In this document: in pieces, positions 46,544 through 56,095 of the stretch
How the letters are laid out: each line of letters starts with the position of its first letter
Position numbering within the stretch: position 1 is the first letter of the stretch
Assembly (NCBI GenBank): GCA_025356475.1
Contig: JANXSX010000111.1
Span: forward strand, 1 to 64,000
Length of the DNA stretch: 64,000 nucleotides
Direction: 5' to 3'
DNA from: Isosphaeraceae bacterium
GTDB taxonomy: Bacteria > Planctomycetota > Planctomycetia > Isosphaerales > Isosphaeraceae
The notes under the pieces: model-generated
What the model was told of the DNA's origin: nothing
Databases searched by the model: none
What the model saw: the letters and a program-made list of their open reading frames with translations, nothing else
Program-made: the position numbers and the translations under genes

Positions 46544-49500
46544 CGGCGGCAATCTCACGATAATAGAGTTGGATCAAACGGGCGTAATCATCCCGATATT
46601 TACTTTGCGATTGCTTGAGCAACTCTGCTCGGAGGTTCCCGGGTAGCTCACCCCAGGCACGCCCGGTCTTGTTTCGAATCGCTTCCTGAAGCTGTGCTAA
46701 ATCAGGAGCCGAAACACCAGCGGTCCCTCCCTTGGGATCGACCGCTTTGCCATCGGGCGACCCTTCACCGGGTGTGTCTTGACCTGCGGTTTGAGGGGTG
46801 TTGTTGGGGGCCTTCCCCTGACCTTTCCCGCTTGAGGCGGCTGATCGAAGACCCTGGGCCGCTTGTCGCATTGCGCCTTCAGCCGCATCTTGGTTGGCGC
46901 TCGACTCGAGATTCTGACCAGCTTTCTGCATCGCGTCGCGTGCCTCGGCCAATTCGCTCTTGCCCGTGTTCGCTTGCCCTTCCGCAGGTTGATCGGTTCT
47001 GAGTGAACTCGCGAGATCTTCAGTGGCCTGCGCGCCACGCTCGGCCAGTTCCGCAGCTCGTCGCTGGGCGTCACGGGCCTGGTTCGGCCGAGCCTGTGCC
47101 AGACCTTCGGAGCCTTGTTGCATCGCCTTGGGAGCTTCTTCCGTCAGCAAGTGCGCGGCGGAGTTTGCCGGCCCTTGACTGCGAGGGCTCGATTCGCGGG
47201 ACCGGTCACGCAGGTCGGCCAGTTCCTTGCCAAGTTTGGCACTCTCAGTTTGGAGCTGTTCCTGAGGAGCAATCTTCTCGCCGACGATGGCCTGCAACCG
47301 CTCACGGACCTGTCGTTGACGTTTGACAAGGTCGCGTGCCTGAGCAAGGTGTGGCTCACCAATCGCTAACTCTGGATCAATTGGTGATTTGATCTGACTA
47401 GGTTGAGATAATTTTGACTGATGATCAATCTTGGCCGCGAGCTTCTCTGCGGCTTCGGCGGCATCCTTGGCGGCTTCGGTGCTCCCAGGTTCATTCGCGG
47501 CCCGCTCCGCCTGACGGACGGCCTCGTTACGTTCCTTCAGGGCATCCGGTGGATTCAAAGCTCGAATCGCAGCGGCAATTCGCTGCTGCTCCTCGCGATG
47601 TCCTGGTTCGTCCGGCTTGCTCTGTGCCAGGGCCTTCTGTTCTTCGGCAAGCTCCCGAGCCATTTCATCGGCGGGAACTTGTCCGTTCAGTTTTTGCTCA
47701 AGACGTTCTGCCGCCGCGCGGGCTTCGAGTTCGAGCTGGGGCAGTCGCTCCCGGATCGCCAGGCTCGCTGCCCGATCGAACTTGGCGGGTGTGAGTGCGC
47801 TCATCGCCACCGAGTACTTCCACTCACCGTTGCGATTGCCGCACTGGACCACAACCCGATTGAGGCCGTTAACGAGATCAACTTGAACTTGATCTTGTTT
47901 GAGTGAATGTGATCGAGATCCATCATACTTGTAAACCTGCTTGCCATTGATCCAAATAGCAAGCGTATCGTCAGACCCGACGGCCAATCGGGTGGGCCCT
48001 GCAACCGGAGCCATGATCTCCGTTGAAGCAAAGGCACAAAGATCATTCACCTGGGAGTAAATCGATCCAAGATCGACGATCCCTTGCGCATCGATTGGAG
48101 GGTCACGCCAAACGGCGGCCTTCCCGGCCTTATTCAGAAGTGGTGCCTTCAGATCGATCGCCTTGTTGAGGTCGAATGGGGGAGCGACATCAATTGGGAG
48201 TGGGCCGACCGTGCGCCAACCGGTAAGCGGCGTAAACTCTGATGAATTGGAGAGAGGTTCAGCTTGCTGACGTACCTGCGCAATTGCATCAGCAAGTGCT
48301 TCGATCCGCTCCTTGACCCGATTCCGTTGCGGTTCCGCGCGAGGGTCAACCTCTAGCTTTGCGATTGCCTCAAGCGCCTCCTTCTGCTTGCGATCCGCCT
48401 GATCGAGCTTCTTGGCGAGTTCGGCAGCCGCCTTGGGAACATCAATTGGTTTGCCTTGCTGCGGCCCTGTCTCTCTCAGGTGACGTTCGACTTCGCGTCC
48501 TGCCTCTTCCGTAGCTTGGCGGATTCGACTTGCGAGCATCCGATTCTCCTGCTCGCGTCGTGACGCGTCGGGCAGGCTGTTGGCGAGATGGTGGAGAGCC
48601 TGACGTGCCTCGTTGGCTCGAGGTTCGATGTTTTGGGGATCGCCATCGCGGATCGCTTCGGTGGCTCTCGCGGTTGACTTTGACGCGTTCTCCGCGTCGG
48701 CTCTTTGAGCATCAGGGGCGACGAGTTGAGACGTCAAATTGGCGATCGCCTCCTGCCGAGCGGCCAGGGGCTTGAGTCGATTCTTCAACTCCTCACGGGT
48801 ATCCTGGGCCGCGTCACGGCGTGCTTCGCTGATCAAGCGAACCAAATCATCTTCACGTTTCGCAAGTCTTCGCGCAAGGGCCTTGGGATCTGATGGAGTA
48901 TCTTCGAGGTCGCGATTTAGGAGGCGAAGATTGGTCTCTGCTTCTTCGATTCTCTGCCGCGCAGACTCAATCTCTGCGCGTTCGAGCGGTTCCACGACTC
49001 GCTTGAGCGCGTCGACATTCAGTCGAGCCTTACCCGAATCCGTCAGAGTTGGGTCGACGTCGAGCGCAAGCATTCGCGCATCATTTTCAATCTGTCGCTG
49101 AGCTTCGGCGAGGATCTTGAGCGTGGCTTTTTGAGGCTCGAGATCGGTCGCGGTCCGCGCTTGCTCACGCTGTCGTTCTGCAAGTGCGCGGGCACGCTTG
49201 GCCAACTCCTTCGCCTCCTTCGCTTGAGATGCGACGACTTCGGCTCGAAGTTCAGGCGATTGTTTGAGCAACCCATCAAGTTCGCGTCTCATCGCTTCTT
49301 GATCGTTGCGCAGTTGATCGCGAGCGGCTTGGTCCTGAGCATCGAGATTTTGGGCACGCTCGGCGAGCGTTTCTTGGCGTGCAGCAAGGAGCCGAAGCTT
49401 GTCGCGGTCGGCATCACTCCGTGCGAGGCCGTCGAACTGGCGTTGAAGATCATCGAGCCGGGCTTGGACCGCTGCAAGGCGGGCGTCAGCGGTGCGAAGA

Positions 49501-51461
49501 TCGGCGAGCCGTTTGGGATCGTCTTCCGCTTTCCGTGCCTTCTCAAGTTGGGCACGACCTGCCTCGGCTTCGAGATCGGCAAGCTGACGGGTGGGGCGTG
49601 CCAAAGCTGCAAAATTCGCATCGCTATCGAGTTCGTGCGCCAGCATATTTAATCGGTCGACAACCGATCGCGCTTGCATTTCCCGGTCTGTGAGTGATCG
49701 TTGTCGCTTCTGATCCCACAGTCCGCTTCCTCGCATGGCGGCATCGGCAGCGTACCGGAGTTGTTCGGTCTCTTGCCGGTTGGTCGCCGCATCACGTTTG
49801 AGTTCGTCGAGCTTCGCTTGGATTGTCGCTCGCCGGGCCTTATCTCGTCTCGCGAGTAAGGGCTCGGCCTTGGCGCTGATGGTGAGCGAGCGGATCTCAG
49901 ACCAGGCTTCTTGAGGACTCGGCCTACTGTCAACAACGCGCACACGATAGGTTACAATATCGCCGGGTTTGAGCTGAAGCTTGGCCAGGTCAAACGTGGC
50001 GTCTCCTTGCGCGGACGGGGTTCCCAGGCCACTCAATGGGAGCGGGAGCTTGCCTCGTTCGTTGAGATCGGTATCCGTCGAGCCCTCACGAACGATCGCC
50101 CAATGTAACTCGGCGGCGGACACTTCCAGATCGTCTCGGGCCCGGATCGAAGCGATGATGACATCGTCGGATCGTGCTTCTTTCAGATCTTCAACTTTTG
50201 CAAGCGTAACCATTGGCGGTGCGTCTTTGCGGACAAGAACTCGGCGAGCGGGCTCGGGGCGACTCTTCAAATCACGAACGTCGACCAGTTCGAATCGAAA
50301 GTCGCCCGTTTGATTTGCAACGACCATGATGGTCGGTGAGGAGCCCGTGGTCATCTCCAGCGGTTTCGGCGTTGGCTCATCTTGGTCGGGCCAGGTGATT
50401 TGAGCACGCTTCAATCTGGTGGAAGTCTCGATCGTGAACCTAAGACTCGACCCCTCCCACACTTCAAGCTTTGTAGGATTGTTCAACGCTATATCCGACT
50501 GTTTGATGTAAGTCGGAGCGGTGACATTCACGTTCAAGGCTGTCAAGATCGGCGCGGGTTCGGCATTGACGTGAACTTCACGACTGATCGCCGAGCCGCT
50601 GCGTACCCGATAGCTCAGCGAAGCAGTCACGTCCGGAAGAACTGATGTAAACTGGCGTGAAGACGCAGGAGTAGTAGATTCAGTGAACATGTTGACGCGC
50701 TGATGTTTATCTCGACTGTCAATCCATTCCAGGATTGCGGTCTGAGGGACGGTTTTGGTCGGATTGAAGTTGCTGATCCCACCAAGATCAAATCGGTCGC
50801 GAACCATAGCGCGAACGTCGAGGTCAGAGCCGATCGCCACCAATCGGTCGGGCGGTACTTCGATTACAAAGCGGCTGATCCGGTCGAGGTTGGACCACGG
50901 CATGAAGAACCGTTGGGCGATCTTTCTGAATGGGTCGGGTTGGAGCAGACTTGGCGCGAGAATCAGGGCCATCGAGCCCAAGCCGGGGATGAGCCAGACG
51001 TAGGCGCGACGGCGGGGAACGGAATGCCTTGGCGAGATCGTCCCAACACGAGTTGCCGCTTCCGCTGCGGTTGCCTCAATCAAAATGCGTGAGCCATGTG
51101 GAGTCTCAACCAGCCCAACCGCCCCGGTGAGATGCTCACCAAGCTTCGACTCCGTACGTTCTGCCAAGGCGGCGAGGTCGAGCAGACTCATCCGCCGAAT
51201 GAGGGGTCCTAAAATCATTTTAACAAACAGAAAGAGCGTCACCGTGACCCAGGCCAGCCAGATCCCCCATCGCCCAGCATCGGGGATGGTCCAGGCGAAG
51301 TCGGCGACCATCCCTATGGACGCGACCAGAGATCCGGCCACGCCGAGGATTCCCAAACCTCGTAACGCTTCCACAGCGCGAACATGATTGGCCAGCCGCC
51401 CCAGCGCACGCTGGATGGGGGCTGGTAAAGGGAGCAGGTTTACTGTTGGACTGAGAGCCAT
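46527..51461 (-). CDS. Giant membrane coiled-coil protein (DUF4175-like) with beta-sandwich insert
   Basis: A 1644-residue protein; the ATG at 51461 has GGAG eight bases upstream. Residues about 35-170 contain three hydrophobic helices with EHLTGAVGLVETP, matching the DUF4175-like family. Residues about 190-520 are beta-rich immunoglobulin-like domains (LTALNVNVTAPTYIKQSD). Long coiled coils occupy about 520-1070 and 1235-1500. Between them, about 1073-1225, a PA14/galactose-binding-like sandwich is visible (LAVGSDDTLAIWINGKQVY). The C-terminus is Gln/Gly-rich. Probably anchored in the inner membrane and reaching into the periplasm. Neighbours are VWA and MoxR proteins. Confidence 0.8.
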   Translation of the reverse strand: MALSPTVNLLPLPAPIQRALGRLANHVRAVEALRGLGILGVAGSLVASIGMVADFAWTIPDAGRWGIWLAWVTVTLFLFVKMILGPLIRRMSLLDLAALAERTESKLGEHLTGAVGLVETPHGSRILIEATAAEAATRVGTISPRHSVPRRRAYVWLIPGLGSMALILAPSLLQPDPFRKIAQRFFMPWSNLDRISRFVIEVPPDRLVAIGSDLDVRAMVRDRFDLGGISNFNPTKTVPQTAILEWIDSRDKHQRVNMFTESTTPASSRQFTSVLPDVTASLSYRVRSGSAISREVHVNAEPAPILTALNVNVTAPTYIKQSDIALNNPTKLEVWEGSSLRFTIETSTRLKRAQITWPDQDEPTPKPLEMTTGSSPTIMVVANQTGDFRFELVDVRDLKSRPEPARRVLVRKDAPPMVTLAKVEDLKEARSDDVIIASIRARDDLEVSAAELHWAIVREGSTDTDLNERGKLPLPLSGLGTPSAQGDATFDLAKLQLKPGDIVTYRVRVVDSRPSPQEAWSEIRSLTISAKAEPLLARRDKARRATIQAKLDELKRDAATNRQETEQLRYAADAAMRGSGLWDQKRQRSLTDREMQARSVVDRLNMLAHELDSDANFAALARPTRQLADLEAEAGRAQLEKARKAEDDPKRLADLRTADARLAAVQARLDDLQRQFDGLARSDADRDKLRLLAARQETLAERAQNLDAQDQAARDQLRNDQEAMRRELDGLLKQSPELRAEVVASQAKEAKELAKRARALAERQREQARTATDLEPQKATLKILAEAQRQIENDARMLALDVDPTLTDSGKARLNVDALKRVVEPLERAEIESARQRIEEAETNLRLLNRDLEDTPSDPKALARRLAKREDDLVRLISEARRDAAQDTREELKNRLKPLAARQEAIANLTSQLVAPDAQRADAENASKSTARATEAIRDGDPQNIEPRANEARQALHHLANSLPDASRREQENRMLASRIRQATEEAGREVERHLRETGPQQGKPIDVPKAAAELAKKLDQADRKQKEALEAIAKLEVDPRAEPQRNRVKERIEALADAIAQVRQQAEPLSNSSEFTPLTGWRTVGPLPIDVAPPFDLNKAIDLKAPLLNKAGKAAVWRDPPIDAQGIVDLGSIYSQVNDLCAFASTEIMAPVAGPTRLAVGSDDTLAIWINGKQVYKYDGSRSHSLKQDQVQVDLVNGLNRVVVQCGNRNGEWKYSVAMSALTPAKFDRAASLAIRERLPQLELEARAAAERLEQKLNGQVPADEMARELAEEQKALAQSKPDEPGHREEQQRIAAAIRALNPPDALKERNEAVRQAERAANEPGSTEAAKDAAEAAEKLAAKIDHQSKLSQPSQIKSPIDPELAIGEPHLAQARDLVKRQRQVRERLQAIVGEKIAPQEQLQTESAKLGKELADLRDRSRESSPRSQGPANSAAHLLTEEAPKAMQQGSEGLAQARPNQARDAQRRAAELAERGAQATEDLASSLRTDQPAEGQANTGKSELAEARDAMQKAGQNLESSANQDAAEGAMRQAAQGLRSAASSGKGQGKAPNNTPQTAGQDTPGEGSPDGKAVDPKGGTAGVSAPDLAQLQEAIRNKTGRAWGELPGNLRAELLKQSQSKYRDDYARLIQLYYREIAADAAKP

Positions 51462-51586
51462 CGCAGGGTCTCCATTGTTCACCAGCGTGGGTTATTCAAA
51501 GAACACTTGAACGTTCTGATGAACCGCTCGAATCTAAACATCACTCAAATTTATGAAAATGAATATCATGAAGATGCCCGATTGTG

Positions 51587-53980
51587 TCAAGGTAGGCCTA
51601 ATCGCTTGCGCATGACCCATTCAAGTGTGAGCAAACTGAAGAAGAATAGGAGTGCGCCCGGCCCATCCCACAGTGGAGTTTCAACCTTGCGATCCACGAC
51701 CTTGATTCTCGACTTGAGAAGGTCGCTAAGCTTGCCTGCTTCGTAATCGGCGAAGACGTGGCCACCGGTCGCCGAAGCGAGTCGGTCGAGTCCGTCTCGA
51801 CTCGCAGCGAGTTCGACGCGTTCGGAGGTCTCTTGCTCGATGACTTCGAGAGGAGCTTCGATGGGCTTACCTTCGAGTTCAATTTGATCGACAAGCTCAG
51901 GCACATCTAACTTGAGCAGATATGAGCCAGCGGGTAGAGCAGGAGCTATCCCCTCGAAGGCCTTGGGCTGGCCGGCCAATGTGTGAAGAGTGACCACGGC
52001 CAGCGGCTCCGACTCGGGCTGATCTGACTTGAAAACTTTAGCCACGGCGAGCAAACCCGGGCCAACTCCCGTCACCCCTTCGGCGAATCTCGCCTGGATC
52101 TTGGCTCCCTCGCCTTCGGCCGGGCGTGACTTCAACGGGCCGAACCGAACAAAGCGGTTCCCGCCCGCAAGCCCTCCTGAAGCTGCCCAGCGGACCACCT
52201 GGCCCCAAAACGCGTGATGGTATGTATCACCCACTCCAAATCGCCACCGCCACGTACTATCGGTGCCGACCCAGAGAACCTTGCCGAGCCCATAAGGTTG
52301 CGAAGCGATGACGGCGGCATCCGTCGGTTTGTCGATTCCCTCTGCGGACACCAGGACCGACGCGCCTGGTTTGATCGGCCCACCGAGCGCCCAGGGGAGC
52401 CTTGGCAACTCGTGCCAGATCGAACTCGGGTCGGGGCCGATCTGAAGCATCGGCCAGACGGACAGATCGCGAATCGCTTCCGACGAGGCAACGAGCCGGA
52501 CACCTGGCGGCAGGGCGGGCCGCGCAGGATCCGCTGTGGTTACGTCATATCGCATCACTGCCGGGTTGAGGATCGGCAACAATGCGCGGACCTTCGCCGA
52601 CGCGCCATGGACTGCCGGCCAGTAACGCGGTCCAGGGCTAACAACCAAGGTTCCACCTCGATCCGCCACATAAGACTCAATCCGTTGCCAGGAATCGGCA
52701 TTGAAGTCACTGGGGTCGACGTCGCCAATCACAATCAGATCAAAGTTGCCCAGTGGGTCCGCCACGTTCGAGTCGGCTGAGCGTAGAGGCAGGACACCAC
52801 CGTATGTTGTCTCTGTTGAGAGTGAGGACATGGGTTGATGAATCAAAATTGAATCAAGTTTTACACGTTTATCGCGTGTCAATGCATTACGAAGGTAGCG
52901 GAACTCCCAGCGTGCTTCACCATCGATCAGTAGAACGCGAGCCTGATCGTCGGCAACCTGAACGACGGCAGTGCGGCGGTCGTTATCTTGTCGGAGGTCT
53001 CCTGGCGGTGGAGCGACTGAGACGCTAATAGGTACTTGTCCCTTAGTCTCAAGCGGAACGCGAAAGCTTGCCACAGGCCGAGTGCCGTCGCTGGAGGGAG
53101 TCACGGTCTGCGTCATTGGCTCGAAATCAGGACGCTGAAGTGTGACGAGGACATTTTGACCCAGCGGAACGCCATCGAGCTTGATCGTAGCTTCGATCGT
53201 GGCGACATCTCCGACATATACAGAATCAGGCGCTTTCAGCTTGGTGATAGCGACATCTTTGGGTGGAGTGGTCGAACCGATCAAGATCCCGTAAGTGGGG
53301 ACACCCCGCGCCGCGAGCCGATCGACGACGCTCGCATCGACCGGCTGATTGAGGCGTCCATCCGTGACAAGAACCACGCCGAGGACAGGAGATTCGCCGC
53401 TCGACAAAGCTCGAACAAGTGCGGGGTTGGCATCGGTTGAGGACGAGTTTTCAGCCTGGGGGGGATTCTTGAGCGTGTCGATCAATGCCTGGGAAGTGGT
53501 CACGACCGCGTCGCGAGCGAAAGCGATCGCCTCGACCTCATGGTCTTCGTTGAGCTTGGCGAGGGGGCCATCGGGTTCGATCAGGCGGCGAGCAACTTCT
53601 CGACGCATCATCATGTCGATCGATTCGGCAGAACTGAGCTCGAGTGTTTTGGTAAGCGACTGGCGTTCCTCGTTGGTGCGACCGGGGTCTGCGGTTGTCA
53701 TGCTCTCGGAGACATCCACGGCGACGATCACCCGCCCTTTAGCAGACTCACGCAGAGTTCGCGCTGAGATGGGTTCAAAGAGGGCCGCGATAAGAGCGAT
53801 CGCGGCGAACCCCCTAAGCGCCAGCAAACCAAGTCCGGCCCGCCTTGAGACGAGGACCCGTTCTGAGCGATAGAGCAGAAACAGGAGGATCAGGACGAAC
53901 GCACCAATGGCTAGCCAGAGCCAGGCGAGCCCGCCTCCCGCGAGCACGATTCGTCGCCCACCCAGCCAATCAAATCCCAT
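51587..53980 (-). CDS. Membrane VWA-domain protein with glutamine-amidotransferase-like domain
   Basis: A 797-residue protein from the ATG at 53980 (GGGAG eight bases before). Two N-terminal helices, then a von Willebrand A domain at about 80-270 whose MIDAS is DVSES (D-x-S-x-S). Residues 430-600 hold a class-I glutamine-amidotransferase-like fold without an obvious catalytic cysteine (FDLIVIGDVDPSDFNADSWQRI, GGTLVVSPGPRYW). A last helix (LWDGPGALLFFFSLLTLEWVM) lies at the C-terminus. This is the standard architecture of planctomycete BatA/BatB-like proteins. It is divergent from the MoxR gene over a 133-bp promoter region. Confidence 0.86.
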   Translation of the reverse strand: MGFDWLGGRRIVLAGGGLAWLWLAIGAFVLILLFLLYRSERVLVSRRAGLGLLALRGFAAIALIAALFEPISARTLRESAKGRVIVAVDVSESMTTADPGRTNEERQSLTKTLELSSAESIDMMMRREVARRLIEPDGPLAKLNEDHEVEAIAFARDAVVTTSQALIDTLKNPPQAENSSSTDANPALVRALSSGESPVLGVVLVTDGRLNQPVDASVVDRLAARGVPTYGILIGSTTPPKDVAITKLKAPDSVYVGDVATIEATIKLDGVPLGQNVLVTLQRPDFEPMTQTVTPSSDGTRPVASFRVPLETKGQVPISVSVAPPPGDLRQDNDRRTAVVQVADDQARVLLIDGEARWEFRYLRNALTRDKRVKLDSILIHQPMSSLSTETTYGGVLPLRSADSNVADPLGNFDLIVIGDVDPSDFNADSWQRIESYVADRGGTLVVSPGPRYWPAVHGASAKVRALLPILNPAVMRYDVTTADPARPALPPGVRLVASSEAIRDLSVWPMLQIGPDPSSIWHELPRLPWALGGPIKPGASVLVSAEGIDKPTDAAVIASQPYGLGKVLWVGTDSTWRWRFGVGDTYHHAFWGQVVRWAASGGLAGGNRFVRFGPLKSRPAEGEGAKIQARFAEGVTGVGPGLLAVAKVFKSDQPESEPLAVVTLHTLAGQPKAFEGIAPALPAGSYLLKLDVPELVDQIELEGKPIEAPLEVIEQETSERVELAASRDGLDRLASATGGHVFADYEAGKLSDLLKSRIKVVDRKVETPLWDGPGALLFFFSLLTLEWVMRKRLGLP

Positions 53981-54113
53981 TCCGCTACTCCCGCGTTCGG
54001 CTTCACCTCGAAGACGGATACCAGTGTAACTCGACAGACTCTGACTTGACACCACCGTGTCGGCGCGCCAGTCTAAATCGTCCGAGTCGAATGCTCCTCC
54101 TAGAGATGCCCTC
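53981..54113. promoter_or_regulatory. Divergent promoter region of the MoxR/VWA cluster
   Basis: A 133-bp gap between the leftward VWA gene and the rightward MoxR gene must contain promoters for both units. I could not place -35/-10 boxes. The divergent layout suggests shared regulation of the two halves of the cluster. Confidence 0.5.
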
Positions 54114-55178
54114 ATGTCCACGTTCTCGACCGACCCGCCTGCCGACGATCTGACCGCCCTGGCCGAACTCGCAAAAGCGAACCTTGCCCTCCGGCAGGCG
54201 ATTCGCAGCGTGATTATTGGTCAGGACGAGGTTGTCGAGCAACTGCTGTTCGGCCTCTTCGCGCGGGGGCACGTCTTGCTCGTGGGGGTTCCGGGGCTGG
54301 CCAAAACGCTTCTAGTCTCGACAGTGGCCAAGATTCTCGACCTTTCGTTCCGCCGAATCCAGTTTACGCCCGACATGATGCCGTCGGATATCACCGGGAC
54401 CGACATTCTTCAGGATGACCCCGAGACTCGACAGCGTAAATTTATATTCATACAAGGGCCTGTTTTCTCTAATATCATTCTGGCGGACGAGATCAATCGG
54501 ACTCCGCCCAAGACTCAAGCGGCTCTGCTCGAGGCGATGCAAGAGCGGCATGTGACGGCTGCAGGCCGGACGTATCCTTTACCGGACCCGTTCTTCGTGC
54601 TCGCCACCCAGAACCCAATCGAGCAGGAGGGAACATACCCCTTGCCCGAAGCCCAGCTCGATCGATTTATGCTCAATGTTCGCGTCCCTTATCCGACCGC
54701 CGACGAAGAACTGGAAGTTCTCCGCCGTACGACAGGAGCCCCCGCAGCCGAGCCCAAACCCGCGCTTTCCGCCGCGCAAATCGCCGCAATGCAGGCTCTG
54801 GTGCGGCGGATTCCCGTACCTGATCATGTTTTCATTTATGCTCGCGATCTCGTACGATCGACTCGACCGGGTGAACCGGAGGCAACGGCCCTGGTGAAGA
54901 AATGTGTGGCTTGGGGGGCAGGACCACGTGCGGGGCAGTCGTTGATCCTGGCCGCAAAGGCTCGCTCTGCATTGTCGGGTCGGCTTCACGTGGGGATTGC
55001 CGACATTCGTCACGTTGCTCCCCCCGTGCTTCGACATCGCATTGTCACCACATTTCATGCTGAGGCCGATGGAATTGACTCCGACAAGGTCGTTGCCCAT
55101 CTCCTGGAAACCGTGGTTGCTCTGCCCGAGAAGGCGGCTGCGCGACTGATCGGGCAGGGGGTCGGTGCTCGACCATGA
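54114..55178 (+). CDS. MoxR-family AAA+ ATPase
   Basis: A 354-residue AAA+ chaperone of the MoxR family. Walker A is GVPGLAKT, Walker B is [25 protein letters not shown], and [23 protein letters not shown] carries sensor and arginine-finger residues. MoxR ATPases assemble or activate VWA-containing partners, here encoded downstream and divergently. The ATG at 54114 is chosen to remove a 19-residue unlike extension. The stop overlaps the DUF58 start (ATGA), so it leads a three-gene operon. Confidence 0.95.
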   Translation: MSTFSTDPPADDLTALAELAKANLALRQAIRSVIIGQDEVVEQLLFGLFARGHVLLVGVPGLAKTLLVSTVAKILDLSFRRIQFTPDMMPSDITGTDILQDDPETRQRKFIFIQGPVFSNIILADEINRTPPKTQAALLEAMQERHVTAAGRTYPLPDPFFVLATQNPIEQEGTYPLPEAQLDRFMLNVRVPYPTADEELEVLRRTTGAPAAEPKPALSAAQIAAMQALVRRIPVPDHVFIYARDLVRSTRPGEPEATALVKKCVAWGAGPRAGQSLILAAKARSALSGRLHVGIADIRHVAPPVLRHRIVTTFHAEADGIDSDKVVAHLLETVVALPEKAAARLIGQGVGARP

Positions 55179-56095
55179 ATTCCGATCTTGATCCCGAACT
55201 CAACCTTGATCCGACCGCACTTGCTCGCTTCGGTCGACTCGAACTCCTGGCTCGGCTGGTGGTCGAAGGGGTGATGTCGGGTTTGCACAAGAGCCCTTTC
55301 AAAGGATTTTCGGTCGAATTTGCCGAACACCGCCAATATGGACCCGGCGACGAGATCCGTCATATCGATTGGCGTGCATTTGGCAAGAGTGATCGCTACT
55401 TCGTTAAAGAATTTGAAGAAGAAACCAATCTGAAAGCATATCTTGTTGTCGATGCGTCAGGAAGTATGGCCTATGGCCTGAGTACTGCGACCAAGCTTGA
55501 ACATGCTCGCAAAATAGCTGCATCACTTGCTTATTTGATGATTAGTCAGCGCGACGCGGTCGGCCTGATCACGTTCGATACCGAGGCCCGGGCGATGATC
55601 CCGCCGAGGTCGGCCCCGGGCCACTTCTCGGTCCTTTGTCGTGCGATGGAGCAGGCCCAGATTGGCGGTGAGACTCCCCTGAGCAGCATTCTGCACGGGC
55701 TGGCAGAACGAATCAAGCGGAGAGGGTTGGTTGTGATCCTCTCCGATGGATTTGACGAACTCGGTACTCTGACCAATGCATTACGGCACCTACGTCATCG
55801 GCGGCACGAAGTCTTATTTTTGCAGATTTTGACGCCTGAAGAGGAAAACTTTCCATTCCGCCGATCCGCGAAGTTCCGCAACCTTGAGCGAGTTGACAAC
55901 CAGTTGCGTGTGGATCCAAACTCATTGCGTGCCGCCTACCTTGAGCGATTTCGCACGCATTGCCAAGGGCTATCAGAAGCCCTCCGAGCGATGAATGCCG
56001 ACTATCAAAAAGCTTCAACCGTCGAGACGCCGGACCGGATCTTGCTCGATTACCTGGCCCGGCGAGCGAGCGCCAGTCGCGGAGGTCGGGCATGA
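55175..56095 (+). CDS. DUF58-domain protein
   Basis: A 306-residue DUF58 protein. The signature PGDEIRHIDWRAFGKSDRYFVKEFEEE lies at about residues 55-82, followed by a VWA-like fold with a MIDAS-type motif DASGSM (D-x-S-x-S). No transmembrane helix is present, unlike many DUF58 proteins. It overlaps MoxR upstream and BatA downstream by four bases each, a tightly coupled operon. DUF58 proteins are regular partners of MoxR in aerotolerance- and envelope-related clusters. Confidence 0.93.
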   Translation: MNSDLDPELNLDPTALARFGRLELLARLVVEGVMSGLHKSPFKGFSVEFAEHRQYGPGDEIRHIDWRAFGKSDRYFVKEFEEETNLKAYLVVDASGSMAYGLSTATKLEHARKIAASLAYLMISQRDAVGLITFDTEARAMIPPRSAPGHFSVLCRAMEQAQIGGETPLSSILHGLAERIKRRGLVVILSDGFDELGTLTNALRHLRHRRHEVLFLQILTPEEENFPFRRSAKFRNLERVDNQLRVDPNSLRAAYLERFRTHCQGLSEALRAMNADYQKASTVETPDRILLDYLARRASASRGGRA